DNA from: Panicum virgatum
Lineage: Eukaryota; Streptophyta; Magnoliopsida; Poales; Poaceae
DNA length: 64,000 nucleotides
NCBI RefSeq assembly: GCF_016808335.1
Contig: NC_053141.1
Coordinates: 21,275,924-21,339,923, forward strand
Direction of reading: 5' to 3'
Numbering within the stretch: the first letter of the stretch is position 1; the number at the start of each line of letters is the position of its first letter. Shown piece by piece: positions 22,829-33,004 of this stretch. The translations under genes and the position numbers were made by a program. A model generated the notes under the pieces. The model saw only the letters and a list, made by a program, of their open reading frames with translations, was not told the origin of the DNA and ran no database searches.

Positions 22829-24025
22829 GAAGTGGTGCTCGTCGATTTCCTCCGCGCCAACGCTGATATCTTTGCGTGGAGCCCCTCGGACATGCCTGGC
22901 ATACCGAGGGAGGTTGCCGAGCACTCTCTTGATGTCCGACCCAACTCCAAGCCGGTGAAGCAACGCCTGCGACGCTTCGACGAGCTCAAGCGCCGGGCGA
23001 TCGGCGAGGAGTTGCAGAAACTTCTGGCGGCCGGGTTCATCAAAGAGGTATTCCATCCCGAGTGGCTCGCTAATCCAGTATTAGTAAAGAAAAAGAGTGG
23101 AAATTGGAGGATGTGCGTAGATTACACTAGTCTAAATAAGGCATGTCCGAAGGTTCCCTTTCCTTTGCCACGAATCGATCAGATTGTAGATACTACTGCG
23201 GGATGTGAGCTCTTATCCTTTCTTGATGCTTACTCCGGTTACCATCAAATCAAGATGAAAGAGTCCGACCAGCTCGCGACTTCTTTTATCACACCTTTCG
23301 GCATGTACTGCTACGTTACGATGCCCTTTGGCCTCAGAAACGCCGGAGCCACCTATCAACGGTGTATGCTCCACGTTTTCGGAAACCAGCTCGGGCGGAG
23401 CGTAGAGGCATATGTCGATGACATCGTTGTCAAAACTAGGAAGGCGGACGACCTGGTTGCTGATCTCAGGATCGCATTCGATTGCCTACGAGCCAAAGGG
23501 GTAAAACTTAACCCCGAGAAGTGCGTGTTCGGGGTCCCTCGAGGCATGCTCTTGGGCTTCATTGTCTCCCAGCGGGGCATCGAACCCAACCCTGACAAAG
23601 TCTCGGCCATCACTCAGATGGGACCGATCCGAGACCTAAAGGGGGTACAGAGGGTCATGGGATGCCTAGCGTCCCTTAGCCGTTTTATCTCGCGTCTCGG
23701 CGAGAAAGGCTTGCCCCTGTATCGACTCTTGAGGAAAACCGAGCGCTTCACGTGGACCCCCGAAGCTCAAGAGGCCCTCGAAAGGCTGAAGGCATCGCTC
23801 ACCCGTGCTCCCATTCTTACACCACCTACGGACGGCGAGCCCCTCTACCTATACGTGGCTGCGACGACCCAAGTGGTCAGCGCGGTGATCGTTGTGGAAA
23901 GACAAGAGGAGGGTCAAGCTCTTCCCTTCCAGCGGCCGGTGTACTATATCAGCGAGGTGTTGTCTGAGACTAAGACGCGCTATCCTCAGATTCAGAAGCT
24001 GCTCTATGCAGTAGTGCTAGCTTGA
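22829..24025 (+). CDS. pol: Reverse transcriptase and first RNase H of the Tat element
   Basis: Same frame as gag, from the codon after TAG (22826) to TGA at 24023. RT blocks are clear: WRMCVDYTSLNKACP, FLDAYSGYHQIKM, MPFGLRNAGATYQ, and the catalytic YVDDIVVKT near 23411. The following connection and gypsy RNase H segment (23780-24022) looks degenerate in catalytic residues, as is known for Tat elements that gained a second RNase H. The TGA is one transition from an Arg codon. There is no independent start; this is part of the polyprotein. Confidence 0.9.
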   Translation, partial: EVVLVDFLRANADIFAWSPSDMPGIPREVAEHSLDVRPNSKPVKQRLRRFDELKRRAIGEELQKLLAAGFIKEVFHPEWLANPVLVKKKSGNWRMCVDYTSLNKACPKVPFPLPRIDQIVDTTAGCELLSFLDAYSGYHQIKMKESDQLATSFITPFGMYCYVTMPFGLRNAGATYQRCMLHVFGNQLGRSVEAYVDDIVVKTRKADDLVADLRIAFDCLRAKGVKLNPEKCVFGVPRGMLLGFIVSQRGIEPNPDKVSAITQMGPIRDLKGVQRVMGCLASLSRFISRLGEKGLPLYRLLRKTERFTWTPEAQEALERLKASLTRAPILTPPTDGEPLYLYVAATTQVVSAVIVVERQEEGQALPFQRPVYYISEVLSETKTRYPQIQKLLYAVVLA

Positions 24026-26089
24026 CGCAAGCTGCGCCACTACTTCGAGGCTCACCCCGTCACCGTGGTCTCCTCTTTCCCCTTGGGAGAGATAGCCCGC
24101 AACCGGGAAGCTGAGGGCAGAATCGCCAAATGGTCTGTGGAGCTAATGGGAGAGACACTCACTTACGCCCCCCGCAAGGCAATTAAGTCCCAAATCTTGG
24201 CTGACTTCGTGGCTGAATGGACGGACATTCAGCTACCGCCATCACAAATCCGGGGCGAATGCTGGACTATGTACTTCGACGGGTCGGTGATGAAAACTGG
24301 AGCCGGAGCCGGCCTCCTCTTCATCTCACCTCTCGGAGAACACATGCGGTATGTGATCCGCTTGCATTTCCCTGCTTCGAACAATATGGCGGAGTATGAG
24401 GCCCTCCTCGGTGGCCTCCGCATCGCCATCGAGCTCGGCGTCAAACGCCTCGATGCGCGCGGTGACTCTCAGCTCGTCGTCGACCAAGTAATGAAGGAGT
24501 CCAGCTGTCACGACCCGAAGATGGAGGCGTATTGCAACGCAGTACGCCGCCTCGAGGACAAATTCGACGGCCTCGAGCTCAATCACGTCCCGCGCAAGTA
24601 CAATGAGGACGCGGACGAACTGGCCAAGATAGCTTCGGGGCGGACCACCGTCCCCCCGAACATCTTCGCTCACGACATCTCCATGCCCACCGTCGAGTTC
24701 AAGCAACCGACGGAGGCAGGCCCCTCGTCCGCCGGACCCTCCGACGGGAACCCCCCGGCGGACGGGGTCGGGCCCATGGATACTAACTTCGGGACAACCT
24801 CCGCGGACGAGGCTGAAGCAATGGAAGTTGACGAGGCCCCCGCTTCGCGAGACTGGCGCGTTCAGTACCTCGAATGGATGGTTCGAGGGCTCCTACCCTC
24901 GGACCGCGCTCAGGCGCGACGCCTTGCCAGGCAGGCCAAGTCCTTCGTTCTAATCGACAACGGGCTATACAAGCGTAGCCCCTCGGGTGTCCTGCAACGT
25001 TGCATCCCCATCCCCGAGGGCAAGGAGCTGATCCGCGACATCCATGCTGGCGTCTGCGGCCACCACGCCGCGCCACGCATCCTCGTGGGTAACGCGTTTC
25101 GGCAAGGCTTTTACTGGCCCACCGCGGTCGCCGACGCCACTGACGTCGTGCGGACTTGCGAGGGATGCCAGTTCTACGCCCGAAAAACACACCTCCCGGC
25201 CCATGCCCTGCAGACCATCCCCGTCACGTGGCCGTTCGCGGTGTGGGGACTGGACCACGTCGGTCCGTTGAAGAGGGCGCCCGGGGGCTTCACCCACTTG
25301 CTGGTGGCGGTCGACAAGTTCTCCAAATGGATCGAGGCTCGACCCATCGGCAAGATCAAATCCGAGCAAGCAGTCCAATTCTTCACCGACATCGTCTTCA
25401 GGTTCGGGGTCCCGAACTCAATTATCACCGACAACGGCACCCAGTTCACAGGCAAGAAGTTCTTGGCGTTCTGCGACAGCTTCCACATACGTGTGGACTG
25501 GTCAGCTGTGGCTCACCCACAGACGAACGGGCAAGTGGAGCGTGCCAATGGCATGATCCTCCAAGGACTAAAGCCGAGGATCTTCAACAAACTGAACAAG
25601 TTCGGCCGAAGGTGGCTCACAGAGCTACCCTCGGTCATCTGGAGTCTGAGGACGACCCCGAGCAGAGCTACGGGTTTCTCTCCGTTCTTCCTCGTCTATG
25701 GCGCCGAGGCCATCCTCCCCACCGACTTGGAATACGGATCGCCAAGGCTCATGGCATATCAAGAGCAACGAAACCAGCGAGCTCGCGAAGACTCGCTGGA
25801 CCAAGTGGACGAGGCTCGAGACATGGCACTCCTGCATTCCGCGCGCTACCAACAGTCCCTACGAAGGTACCAAGCGCAGAAGGTCCGGCGCCGAGACCTC
25901 AACAAAGGGGACTTGGTGCTGAGGCTTCGGCAGGACAACAAGGGCCGCCACAAGCTCTCACCTCCATGGGAAGGACCGTACATAATCGCCGAGGTGCTCA
26001 AGCCCGGCACGTACAAGCTGGCCAACGAAAAAGGCGAAGTCCTCACCAACGCTTGGAATATACAACAGCTACGTCGTTTCTATCCTTAA
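24026..26089 (+). CDS. pol: Archaeal-type RNase H and integrase of the Tat element
   Basis: Continues in the same frame to TAA at 26087. The second RNase H (24250-24640) has the D in MYFDGSV, the E in [13 protein letters not shown], the D in [12 protein letters not shown] and a late D in [10 protein letters not shown]. Integrase has the zinc region (HAGVCGHH ending CEGCQFYAR, 25044-25180) and a DDE core: D in GLDHVGPL, D in ITDNGTQF, E in NGQVERANG. The C-terminal part has a [11 protein letters not shown] segment, as in GPY/F-type integrases; no chromodomain is seen. All catalytic residues are present, so only the two stops appear to block activity. Confidence 0.9.
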   Translation, partial: RKLRHYFEAHPVTVVSSFPLGEIARNREAEGRIAKWSVELMGETLTYAPRKAIKSQILADFVAEWTDIQLPPSQIRGECWTMYFDGSVMKTGAGAGLLFISPLGEHMRYVIRLHFPASNNMAEYEALLGGLRIAIELGVKRLDARGDSQLVVDQVMKESSCHDPKMEAYCNAVRRLEDKFDGLELNHVPRKYNEDADELAKIASGRTTVPPNIFAHDISMPTVEFKQPTEAGPSSAGPSDGNPPADGVGPMDTNFGTTSADEAEAMEVDEAPASRDWRVQYLEWMVRGLLPSDRAQARRLARQAKSFVLIDNGLYKRSPSGVLQRCIPIPEGKELIRDIHAGVCGHHAAPRILVGNAFRQGFYWPTAVADATDVVRTCEGCQFYARKTHLPAHALQTIPVTWPFAVWGLDHVGPLKRAPGGFTHLLVAVDKFSKWIEARPIGKIKSEQAVQFFTDIVFRFGVPNSIITDNGTQFTGKKFLAFCDSFHIRVDWSAVAHPQTNGQVERANGMILQGLKPRIFNKLNKFGRRWLTELPSVIWSLRTTPSRATGFSPFFLVYGAEAILPTDLEYGSPRLMAYQEQRNQRAREDSLDQVDEARDMALLHSARYQQSLRRYQAQKVRRRDLNKGDLVLRLRQDNKGRHKLSPPWEGPYIIAEVLKPGTYKLANEKGEVLTNAWNIQQLRRFYP

Positions 26090-26682
26090 GCATTTCAAGC
26101 AATTTCTATATTGTTCGTAATCGCATTTTCGATTTCCCGAAATAATAAGGAAGCACCCTCACTTATCGCTTTTTGGGAACCTTCCCGACCCTCGAGGGCT
26201 CGGGCACACACGAACATAGAGGTACGCTCGGCTTTACCCTCGGCAAAGCCGAGCCTCCCTCGGGGGCTACTACGGGGGGAACCCCCGAACGTCCCCAAAA
26301 AGTCGCCAGTGTTTTTTCGAAATATTTCCGTCTCGATCCTAAGCTTCTCGTATCCTTGGCAAAAACGGACGTGAGGCGTAAGCAACCACGGTACGGGGCT
26401 GGCCGAGTCGTGGGGCCGCCTACGCCTCCGGGATACGGCACCCCCCTCACCACCCTACGCCTATGTTGCTTATGAACGCGAACTTCCTCGCAGATGTTTA
26501 TCTAAGTCGCGTACGAAGAACACGGAAATAAAGTAAAGGAACACAGGCTCGATCACACAAGGCCTCGACGGGCCACACATTCAAATTACGAAACAAAATC
26601 CTTTATATTCATAAAGTGCGAGTACAAGGCATGACCATGATAAACACTAATCTATTTACATGGGCATCGAGGCCCAATTGTC
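26090..26682. other. Convergent spacer between pol and the antisense gene
   Basis: Non-coding. Contains a CCTCGGGGGCTAC-like motif at about 26267-26279 that recurs at 31686 and in the polypurine region before the 3' LTR (32992). Confidence 0.6.
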
Positions 26683-29600
26683 CTATAGGCTACCATCCCC
26701 CCCTTGCGGGTCTTCAGGAGTGTCGAATTCGGCGATGGGAGGGATGTCCGCCTCGAGCTTCTCGGCGAGGACGGTGGCGAACTCCTCTGCGGCTGCGTCG
26801 GCTTCATCCATGAGGGCCGATGCGGCGTCCGCGTCAGCATCATCCGGGACGACGTACCCCGACGACACCCTCTGGGATCCATGAGGTAATGCGTCGAGGC
26901 CACGGCGAGAGCCCGCAGGACACCGAGGCGGAAGGTGCTCTTGGCATGTTCGGCAATCCGGCCGCCTAGCGCGCGCAGGCGGCTGATCACCGAACTGCCC
27001 GAGATGGCACCCTCCACCTCGAGCTCTTGACACACGCTCACGGCGGTCTGCTCCAGCTCAGCAAACTCCATTTGTGCCGCCGTGAGCGCGGTATGGACCG
27101 CTTCCTTCGCCGTGGTCTCGTCCGCCACCTTCTGTCTCAGCTCTGAGCAAAGGAAATCAACATCAGTTACGAAAAGTAACAAATCAACGGAAAATCAAAG
27201 GTACTCACCCGCTATGTTCTTCTGCGCCTCCTCCCTCTGGGTACGGGCGGCCTCCTCGAGCGAGGACAAGGAGGCTTCTTTTTCCTTAAGACTAGCCCCC
27301 ATGTTCTGGAGGGCCACCTCCCTCTCTTCGAGGGCCACACCCTGTTCCTGGAGGGTCCCAGCGAGCGCAACCATGGCCACCTCTTTGTGGAGGAGCTCGG
27401 CCTTCTGCTGCTCGAGCGTGGCACTGAGGCGCTGCAGCTCAGCGCTCTGCCCCTCCGCCTCACGAGCCCTATCCTCGAGCGCCGTCCGAAGGCGCTGCAG
27501 CTCGGCAGCTTGTGCCTCGGCCTCTTGGGCCTTCTCCTCCGCTGCCGCCCTCTGGACGTCCCACTCACCAGCCACCCGAGCCAGCTCCTCCTCCAGCACC
27601 CGCTGACGCGCTCCCAGATCGGCCATTTTTGTGTTGGCATCGATGTTTTTGAGCACTAGCTCGGTGTTGTGTTGCCCGAGCTGGCCTATCTGGGAGTACA
27701 GCCGGTTCATCTCGGCGCTCTTCTCGCGCGAGAATTCCCTCAGCTGCTGCAAAGGGGGACGGCGTGGGTGAAGACGCGCGAAAATTTAAAACCAATCCGA
27801 AGCAATTTCCGGGGGAAATACTTACCTGGCTGACCTGGTAATCTGCATTCTGATGAAGCTGATAGGCGCGGTCGAGGGCCTGCAAGATCTCGCGCCCGAC
27901 GCCCATCTGCTTGTTCCAGGCCTCCTCCTCCTCCTGCTCCTTGCGAAGGAACTCTGAGGGGACACCGGACGGGATGATCACCCCGAGGTGGCTCCCCTCA
28001 GACGCCCCCGCTTCGAACACGCCCGCACTGGCCGACGCGAACTCGACGATGTGGGCGGCGGCGCTCGCCGCAGCAGCGGGGTCGATATCCATTGAGTCCC
28101 CGTACTCCCCGCTGCTGTCCGGCAGCTCCACCACCGCCGTCGCGCCCTCCTGCGCCGTTGGCACGGGCACTATTGCGACGGTACCCTCGTCCCGGGCCTC
28201 GGTGGGCTCCGAGATGGGGGCTCCTTCTACCCCTGGCGCCTCTTGCGCCATGTCCTCCGTGAGGCCCTCGTCCTCGGTCCTCGAGGGCTCGAAGACGAGG
28301 GTCTCCTCGGCTGCTTGACCGGCAGGGCGCTCCTGCGCGCCCCCGCCAGTTTCTCCTTCTGTGGCCGGGCGGGCAGCGCTGTCCGCGTCGCCCTGACCGG
28401 CTTCAACTCCAATAGCCGTTTTGGCGGCGCCACCGGCACCGCCCGGGCCTGTCTCCTTAGCGTCGGCCGCCGGAGCGGCCGCCCCGGCACCACGCTGGCC
28501 GGCGTCGCTCTGACCGGCGTTACCCTCCTCTTCCCGGGCTCGCTGAGCCGCCTGAGCCCCTCGGGCCACGGCCTCCCGTAGCCTAGCGGCCGCCGCCTCG
28601 AGATCCACGATGGGCGGGGGCTGCGGCGCCGTGTGTGGAGTACTGCGAGGCCCGGTCTTGAGAGCCTTGACCGGGGCAAGCCGCACTGCATCCTTGGGAA
28701 CGGCCCCGGAGCTGGAAATCAAGAGACGCAAGTTAAGCAGGATCGAGAAGTCTACCAAATGCATAACAAAAAACAGAATCTAAAATGCTTACCCAGATCG
28801 AGCACTCATACTCCGCTTCCTCGTGGCGGTCTTCCGGACACGGGGCATCGAGCTGTCCCTCGAAGGCTGCCCCGAAGCCGCCCCCCTCGTGTCAGCCCGG
28901 TCCCTCGAGGCTGCCAGCGCGGACGACTCCTCTCCCGCCGCAGCCTCGTGGCCATGGATTAGCACTTGGGGCGCAGGCGACTCCTCGCCGGCCGCCGGCA
29001 AGGATGACTCCCGCGCCACACCCTCGAGGGAGAGGTTCGCCAACGACCCCCCTGCGACCTTCGGCTCCTCTGGCGCCACGGTCGCTTCCTCTTCTTCGTC
29101 CCACAGGTAGAACGGTGGGGGGCTCGCGCCCTCCCCGTCCCCCCTCGGAACGTGGTCCTCGGCGTCCGAGGCCTCCTCCTCATCCTCCTCCGAGGACTCG
29201 GGTGTGGCGGGCTGTGCCTTCCCCTCCGCGCGAGCAAGCTTGCATGCCTTGTCGTGCCTCGCCTTTCTCTTCCTTTTCCTTTCGACCTTCGCCTCCGCCG
29301 CGTCCTTCCGCCTCTTCATCTTCTCCGCGTGGAGGCGATTGATCAGGCGCTGCTCTGGGACCGGGGGCCTCGAGGCACCGCACCTCAACCCCTGTAAAAC
29401 ACGCCCGAAGAGGGGGTCAGGAAAAAGGGAACTACACGACGCACGACGAGTTCGAAGCCAAAACTTACCAAGGAAATATACCCCGGCTCGGGGCGCATCT
29501 TGATCCTCCAAAGATCCGCGGGATCTTGGGGAAACTCCGCCACCGCGTACTTAGCCCTCCGGGCGGCGTTGGTGTGGGAGAGAAGCTTGCTCGACGTCCT

Positions 29601-30383
29601 TGAGCCTTCGACCTTGCTCCCGGGGGCGAGCTCGTAAATCGGCAGGGCCCTCTCCACGAGGGGGATCACCCTCTGCCGGTGAAAATTCGCGATGACGGCC
29701 GCCGCTGTCAGCCCCTTCCTCGCCAAGCGCGCCAGCGCGTCGGTAAGGACCTCGAGCCTGGCTTGTTGCGCTGGAGGCGACACCCCCCAGTCCCACTTCG
29801 GCGGTCGCTCCCGGAGAACTTTGTTGGTGAACTCCGGAAGCGCGCCCTTGTGGTTCCGGAGGTAGAACCACCCTCGGCTCCACCCGGAGTTGTTCGTCGT
29901 CATCTTGCTTGTGATATAAAAGTTCCTCCGGGTCGGGCGGATGTGGAACGTCAGGCCGCCGGCACGCGCGTACCGCCTCGGCTGGTTCCGCGCGTTCTCG
30001 ACGAAGAGCTCGCCGCGGAACAGATGAATCCAGAGGTCCCAGTGGACCTCGATGCCGAGGTACCCCTCGCAGACAGCGACGAAGACCGCCGCCTGCGAGA
30101 TGGCATTCGGGCTAAAATTATGCAGCTCCACCTCGTAGTAGTCGCATAAGGCCCGCATGAACCTGCTGGCGGGAACACCGAAGCCTCGCTCGTGGAGGCG
30201 CACGAAGCTCACGACATAGCCTTGCGGGGGCTTCGGCTCGGTCTCGTCCGGGCGCGGGGAAATCCACGCCGGCGCCCCCAAGTCCGGGTTCCGTGGCAAC
30301 AGCCTGTCGGCGACCAGCTGCTCCAACACCGCCACGGTTGCGGAGGACTTCCCCCATGGCAAGGGCTCCTGGATGTCCGACAT
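26683..30383 (-). CDS. Five-exon antisense gene of the Tat element (Transposase_28-like domain plus coiled coil)
   Basis: Read leftward, ATG is at 30383. Proposed exons: 30383-29469, 29391-28793, 28711-27826, 27746-27209, 27142-26683. Every intron is short (66-81 bases) with GT donors (GTAAGT, GTAAGC, GTAAGT, GTGAGT) and CAG acceptors, and the phases join correctly (0, 2, 0, 1). Exon 1 carries the plant domain annotated as putative gypsy type transposon (PF04195): FVRLHERGFGVPASRF, then FVAVCEGYLGI and HLFRGEL. Exon 2 is Lys/Arg-rich (possible nuclear signal) then acidic; exon 3 is Ala/Glu-rich; exon 4 is a long coiled coil. A one-base shift near 26885 breaks the last exon. Extra antisense ORFs are known in Tat elements; the product's role is unknown. 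Confidence 0.75.
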
Positions 30384-30572
30384 CTCCGAAAGTCAAGGGG
30401 GGATGGGAAAGGGAAGGCTCCAAAGTGGCTAAGTCTCTCTCTCTTTCTCCTTTCTCCTTCTCGCTCTTAGCTACGGGTTCAGGAAGCAACGGAGGCGGAG
30501 AAGGCGAAGGCGAAGGCAAAGCTGGATGGAGGCAAATGGACAGGTGAACCCAAAACGCCCCCTTTCTCTTCA

Positions 30573-30583
30573 TATTTATTTAC
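30573..30583 (-). promoter_or_regulatory. TATA-like box of the antisense gene
   Basis: Read leftward TAAATAAATAT, about 190 bases before the ATG at 30383. Confidence 0.5.
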
Positions 30584-30612
30584 CACGGGGGGCGCACCCA
30601 CCGCCACGGCCT

Positions 30613-30641
30613 AAATCTACCGCATTCAGTGCGGTAGATTT
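30613..30641. repeat. Perfect 12-base inverted repeat upstream of the antisense promoter
   Basis: AAATCTACCGCA, loop TTCAG, TGCGGTAGATTT. It lies 30-60 bases upstream of the TATA-like box of the antisense gene. Confidence 0.85.
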
Positions 30642-31823
30642 TGCTATCACTGACGGGTGGGCCCCACGGCCGCGGAGTCTCCCACGCGCGCACGGTAACC
30701 GGCGGGCGCGGCGCGACTGTTGCGCTATCCCATCCGTCAGCCGCCGCCCACGCCGCTTCGTCTGCCCGAGGCTGTCGCCTGAAAGGGCGCGCCCACACCG
30801 TGCCGCACAAATCGGGCCACGCCGCCCGCTACCGGCGGAAAACCCGCGCACACGCGTGGCTCAGGACTCTGCGACGTTTTCAGATCACGACGGAATATTC
30901 CTCCATGGGGTCTCTTTACCCTCGAAGGAATCGCATTTCGAGGCCTTACTGATCAGGGGGTCGAAGCCTGGCCCTTCAGGGGGTTCGACAGGCGCCCCAG
31001 ATCACTAGAGTCAGGGACTGCTGGGATGTGCCGTACAAGCTACCCTCGAACGCGGAGTTCGAGACATCCTACACAGTGTTCAAGGCCAGTCGAGGGTGCC
31101 TAGATGGGGGATCCCATCGAGGGAGAGCATCGAGCCCTCGAACCCTACCGAATGGGTTCGAGCCCCGCCTAGCGAACCCTCACGAGCGCTTTATGAGACG
31201 TGTCTACAGACCACGAGCCGACCCCTATCGAACGGGGCACGGACGTCCGCTTGAACAACCCGCTAATAGCTCACTGAAGCAGCCATAGCTCGCGGCCCGG
31301 GCATGGGTAGCATGGTGCGCTTCACCCCTCCTCCCTGCGAAAGGGCGACGAGGGTCGTAATCGAAGTCGAGGGTTCCCCCGAACGCCTTCACACGGGCCC
31401 GGGCTCGGGGGCTCCTCGCACACCGTGGTACAAAACCACACCCTCGAATAAACCGGCAACCATCACTTACAAAGATCCACGTGTAAGCCGAACCCACTGC
31501 TATTAGCGTACGTTCCCTTGAGCGGCTAGGCTGAACGCTGGATCACTGTACCAGCACTAAGAATGCCGATGCCGGCTGAAAAAATGCCGATGCCGGCTGA
31601 AAAAGAAGCTGGACGGCCATCCCAGTAAAGCTACCCAGCGGGACAACGTTTATAGCCCTTGGACGATCACAATCTCTCCTCCAAGGCCTCGGGGGCTACA
31701 CCCGCGCGTGCGCTGACGCGCCCCCGCGAAGATGACTTCACAAATATTCGAGGGTCGAGACCCTATGAACACCCCTATACCCTCGGGGATCCTCCCCGCA
31801 GAGAAGAAAGGGAACTTTATTGC
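30642..31823. other. Non-coding part of the Tat element 3' region
   Basis: GC-rich, with many CTCGAG-type motifs and a 20-base tandem duplication (ATGCCGATGCCGGCTGAAAA) at 31562-31602. No supported gene. Confidence 0.5.
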
Positions 31824-32195
31824 TCAATGCCGATAAAGGTTACAAAGGGTCACCGGCGCGGAGCCATCGAAAGATACAAACACGTTGCCACCTACGTGGC
31901 AATTTTCCCTGTCTTGGGGAGAAGCGCACGATGAAGAAAGGCACCAAGCCCCTAGCTGACGCAACAGCAAGGCTGCTAGGGATGCAAGGACCAGCCCCCA
32001 GACCACGCGGGTCCAGCGGGATGCTTTCCTCGCAAGCCTTCTTCTAGCGTCTTCTCCACCGAAGACCACGCGGGGGGTCGAGCAGGCGGACAGCACCCTC
32101 CGCACCATCTCCCCGAGAGCAACCTTGTCGCCGGGGGGACGATGCGAAAAACGACTGCCGGACCTGGCACCAGCGCCACGGGCAGGCGCCTCCAT
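31824..32195 (-). CDS. Possible second antisense ORF: small protein with one membrane segment
   Basis: Read leftward, 123 residues from ATG at 32195 to the stop ending at 31824. The N-terminal 75 residues are Arg-rich. A hydrophobic stretch VVWGLVLASLAALLL would form one membrane helix, followed by a Cys/Ser-rich tail. An internal ATG 29 codons in may be the real start. A consensus plant TATA box (TATAAATAG, 32476-32468) lies 270 bases upstream and AATAAAG lies near 31820 on the same strand, so promoter, ORF and poly(A)-like signal are in order. No known family is recognised. It could be a chance ORF in GC-rich sequence, or the first part could be untranslated. Confidence 0.35.
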   Translation of the reverse strand: MEAPARGAGARSGSRFSHRPPGDKVALGEMVRRVLSACSTPRVVFGGEDARRRLARKASRWTRVVWGLVLASLAALLLRQLGAWCLSSSCASPQDRENCHVGGNVFVSFDGSAPVTLCNLYRH

Positions 32196-32467
32196 CCCCC
32201 TTCAGGCTAGGGGACATCACAGAAGCATGACCCCACGGGCCCAATGCTCTTCTGCTGATCCCACTGAGCCTGGGGGATGGAGCGCACGCCCACTCCGGTC
32301 TTCCCCTGCCGCTCGCAAGCATTCTTCTAGCACCAAAGGTCTAAAAAAAAACCAGGCCACCCCATCTGGGGGTCGGTCACGAAAAGGCAAAGGAAACATT
32401 ACAAATTTTAGGCAATACTGGAAGAAAGAGTCAGGAGGCTGGAGAAGAAGGGGAAACCCCACGACCT

Positions 32468-32476
32468 CTATTTATA
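32468..32476 (-). promoter_or_regulatory. TATA box on the antisense strand of the Tat element
   Basis: Read leftward TATAAATAG, a consensus plant TATA box with a C-rich downstream region. It would drive transcription toward 31824. Confidence 0.55.
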
Positions 32477-32989
32477 GCTGTGCCGGGCACCAAGCCCCAA
32501 GCTTGTCGGAAAGCAGAGGCTTGTGTCGCCCGTGACGACACGGCACTCCACGGGCAAAAGATACCCTCGGTCGCCACGCCGAGACGCGACCGGACGAAAT
32601 AAAGCGGAGCTGAGCCCCTGGACGCCGAGCGGCGCAGCATCGGCTCAGGCCGACCGCCCTCGAACGGCGCGCCACAAAGCAGCCAGGGAAGCCAGGGCCT
32701 ATGCCCTAAAGCGCGGGACAGCACGACAAAAGCACCAGCTGCCGGGCAGCAGGCGCCATCGTCGCCCTGGCCCCCCTCAGCGCGCAGACACGTCTTGTCC
32801 TTCAAACAAACAAACAAAGAGGCGCGCGCCTCGAAGTACACACCCCACGGGTATACTATCCCGACCGACGTGCTGTCACACCTGCCGGGCCCGCGCTCAG
32901 GCACGCCCAGTGGGTGCACGACTTTGACTAGACACGTCAAGGGAGAAACTGCCGAATTACCCTTTGGACGAATCCCATGACTCGACCAA

Positions 32990-33004
32990 AGCCTCGGGGG
33001 CTAC
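32990..33004 (+). promoter_or_regulatory. Plus-strand priming region before the 3' LTR
   Basis: GCCTCGGGGGCTAC directly abuts the 3' LTR start TGTCGGG, as in RIRE2-like elements. Confidence 0.75.

Noticed and set aside
22089..22958. Overlapping frames inside gag-pol of the Tat element (also 20329-21204, 21444-22198 and 25156-26145)
   Set aside because: Shadows of the polyprotein in GC-rich codons; no domain and no independent start context.
27911..28581. Plus-strand frames over the antisense gene
   Set aside because: Complements of the spliced antisense exons with biased composition; no recognisable domain.
32431..32940. 169-residue minus-strand frame in the Tat element
   Set aside because: It overlaps the antisense TATA box, has no domain and sits in composition-biased sequence.
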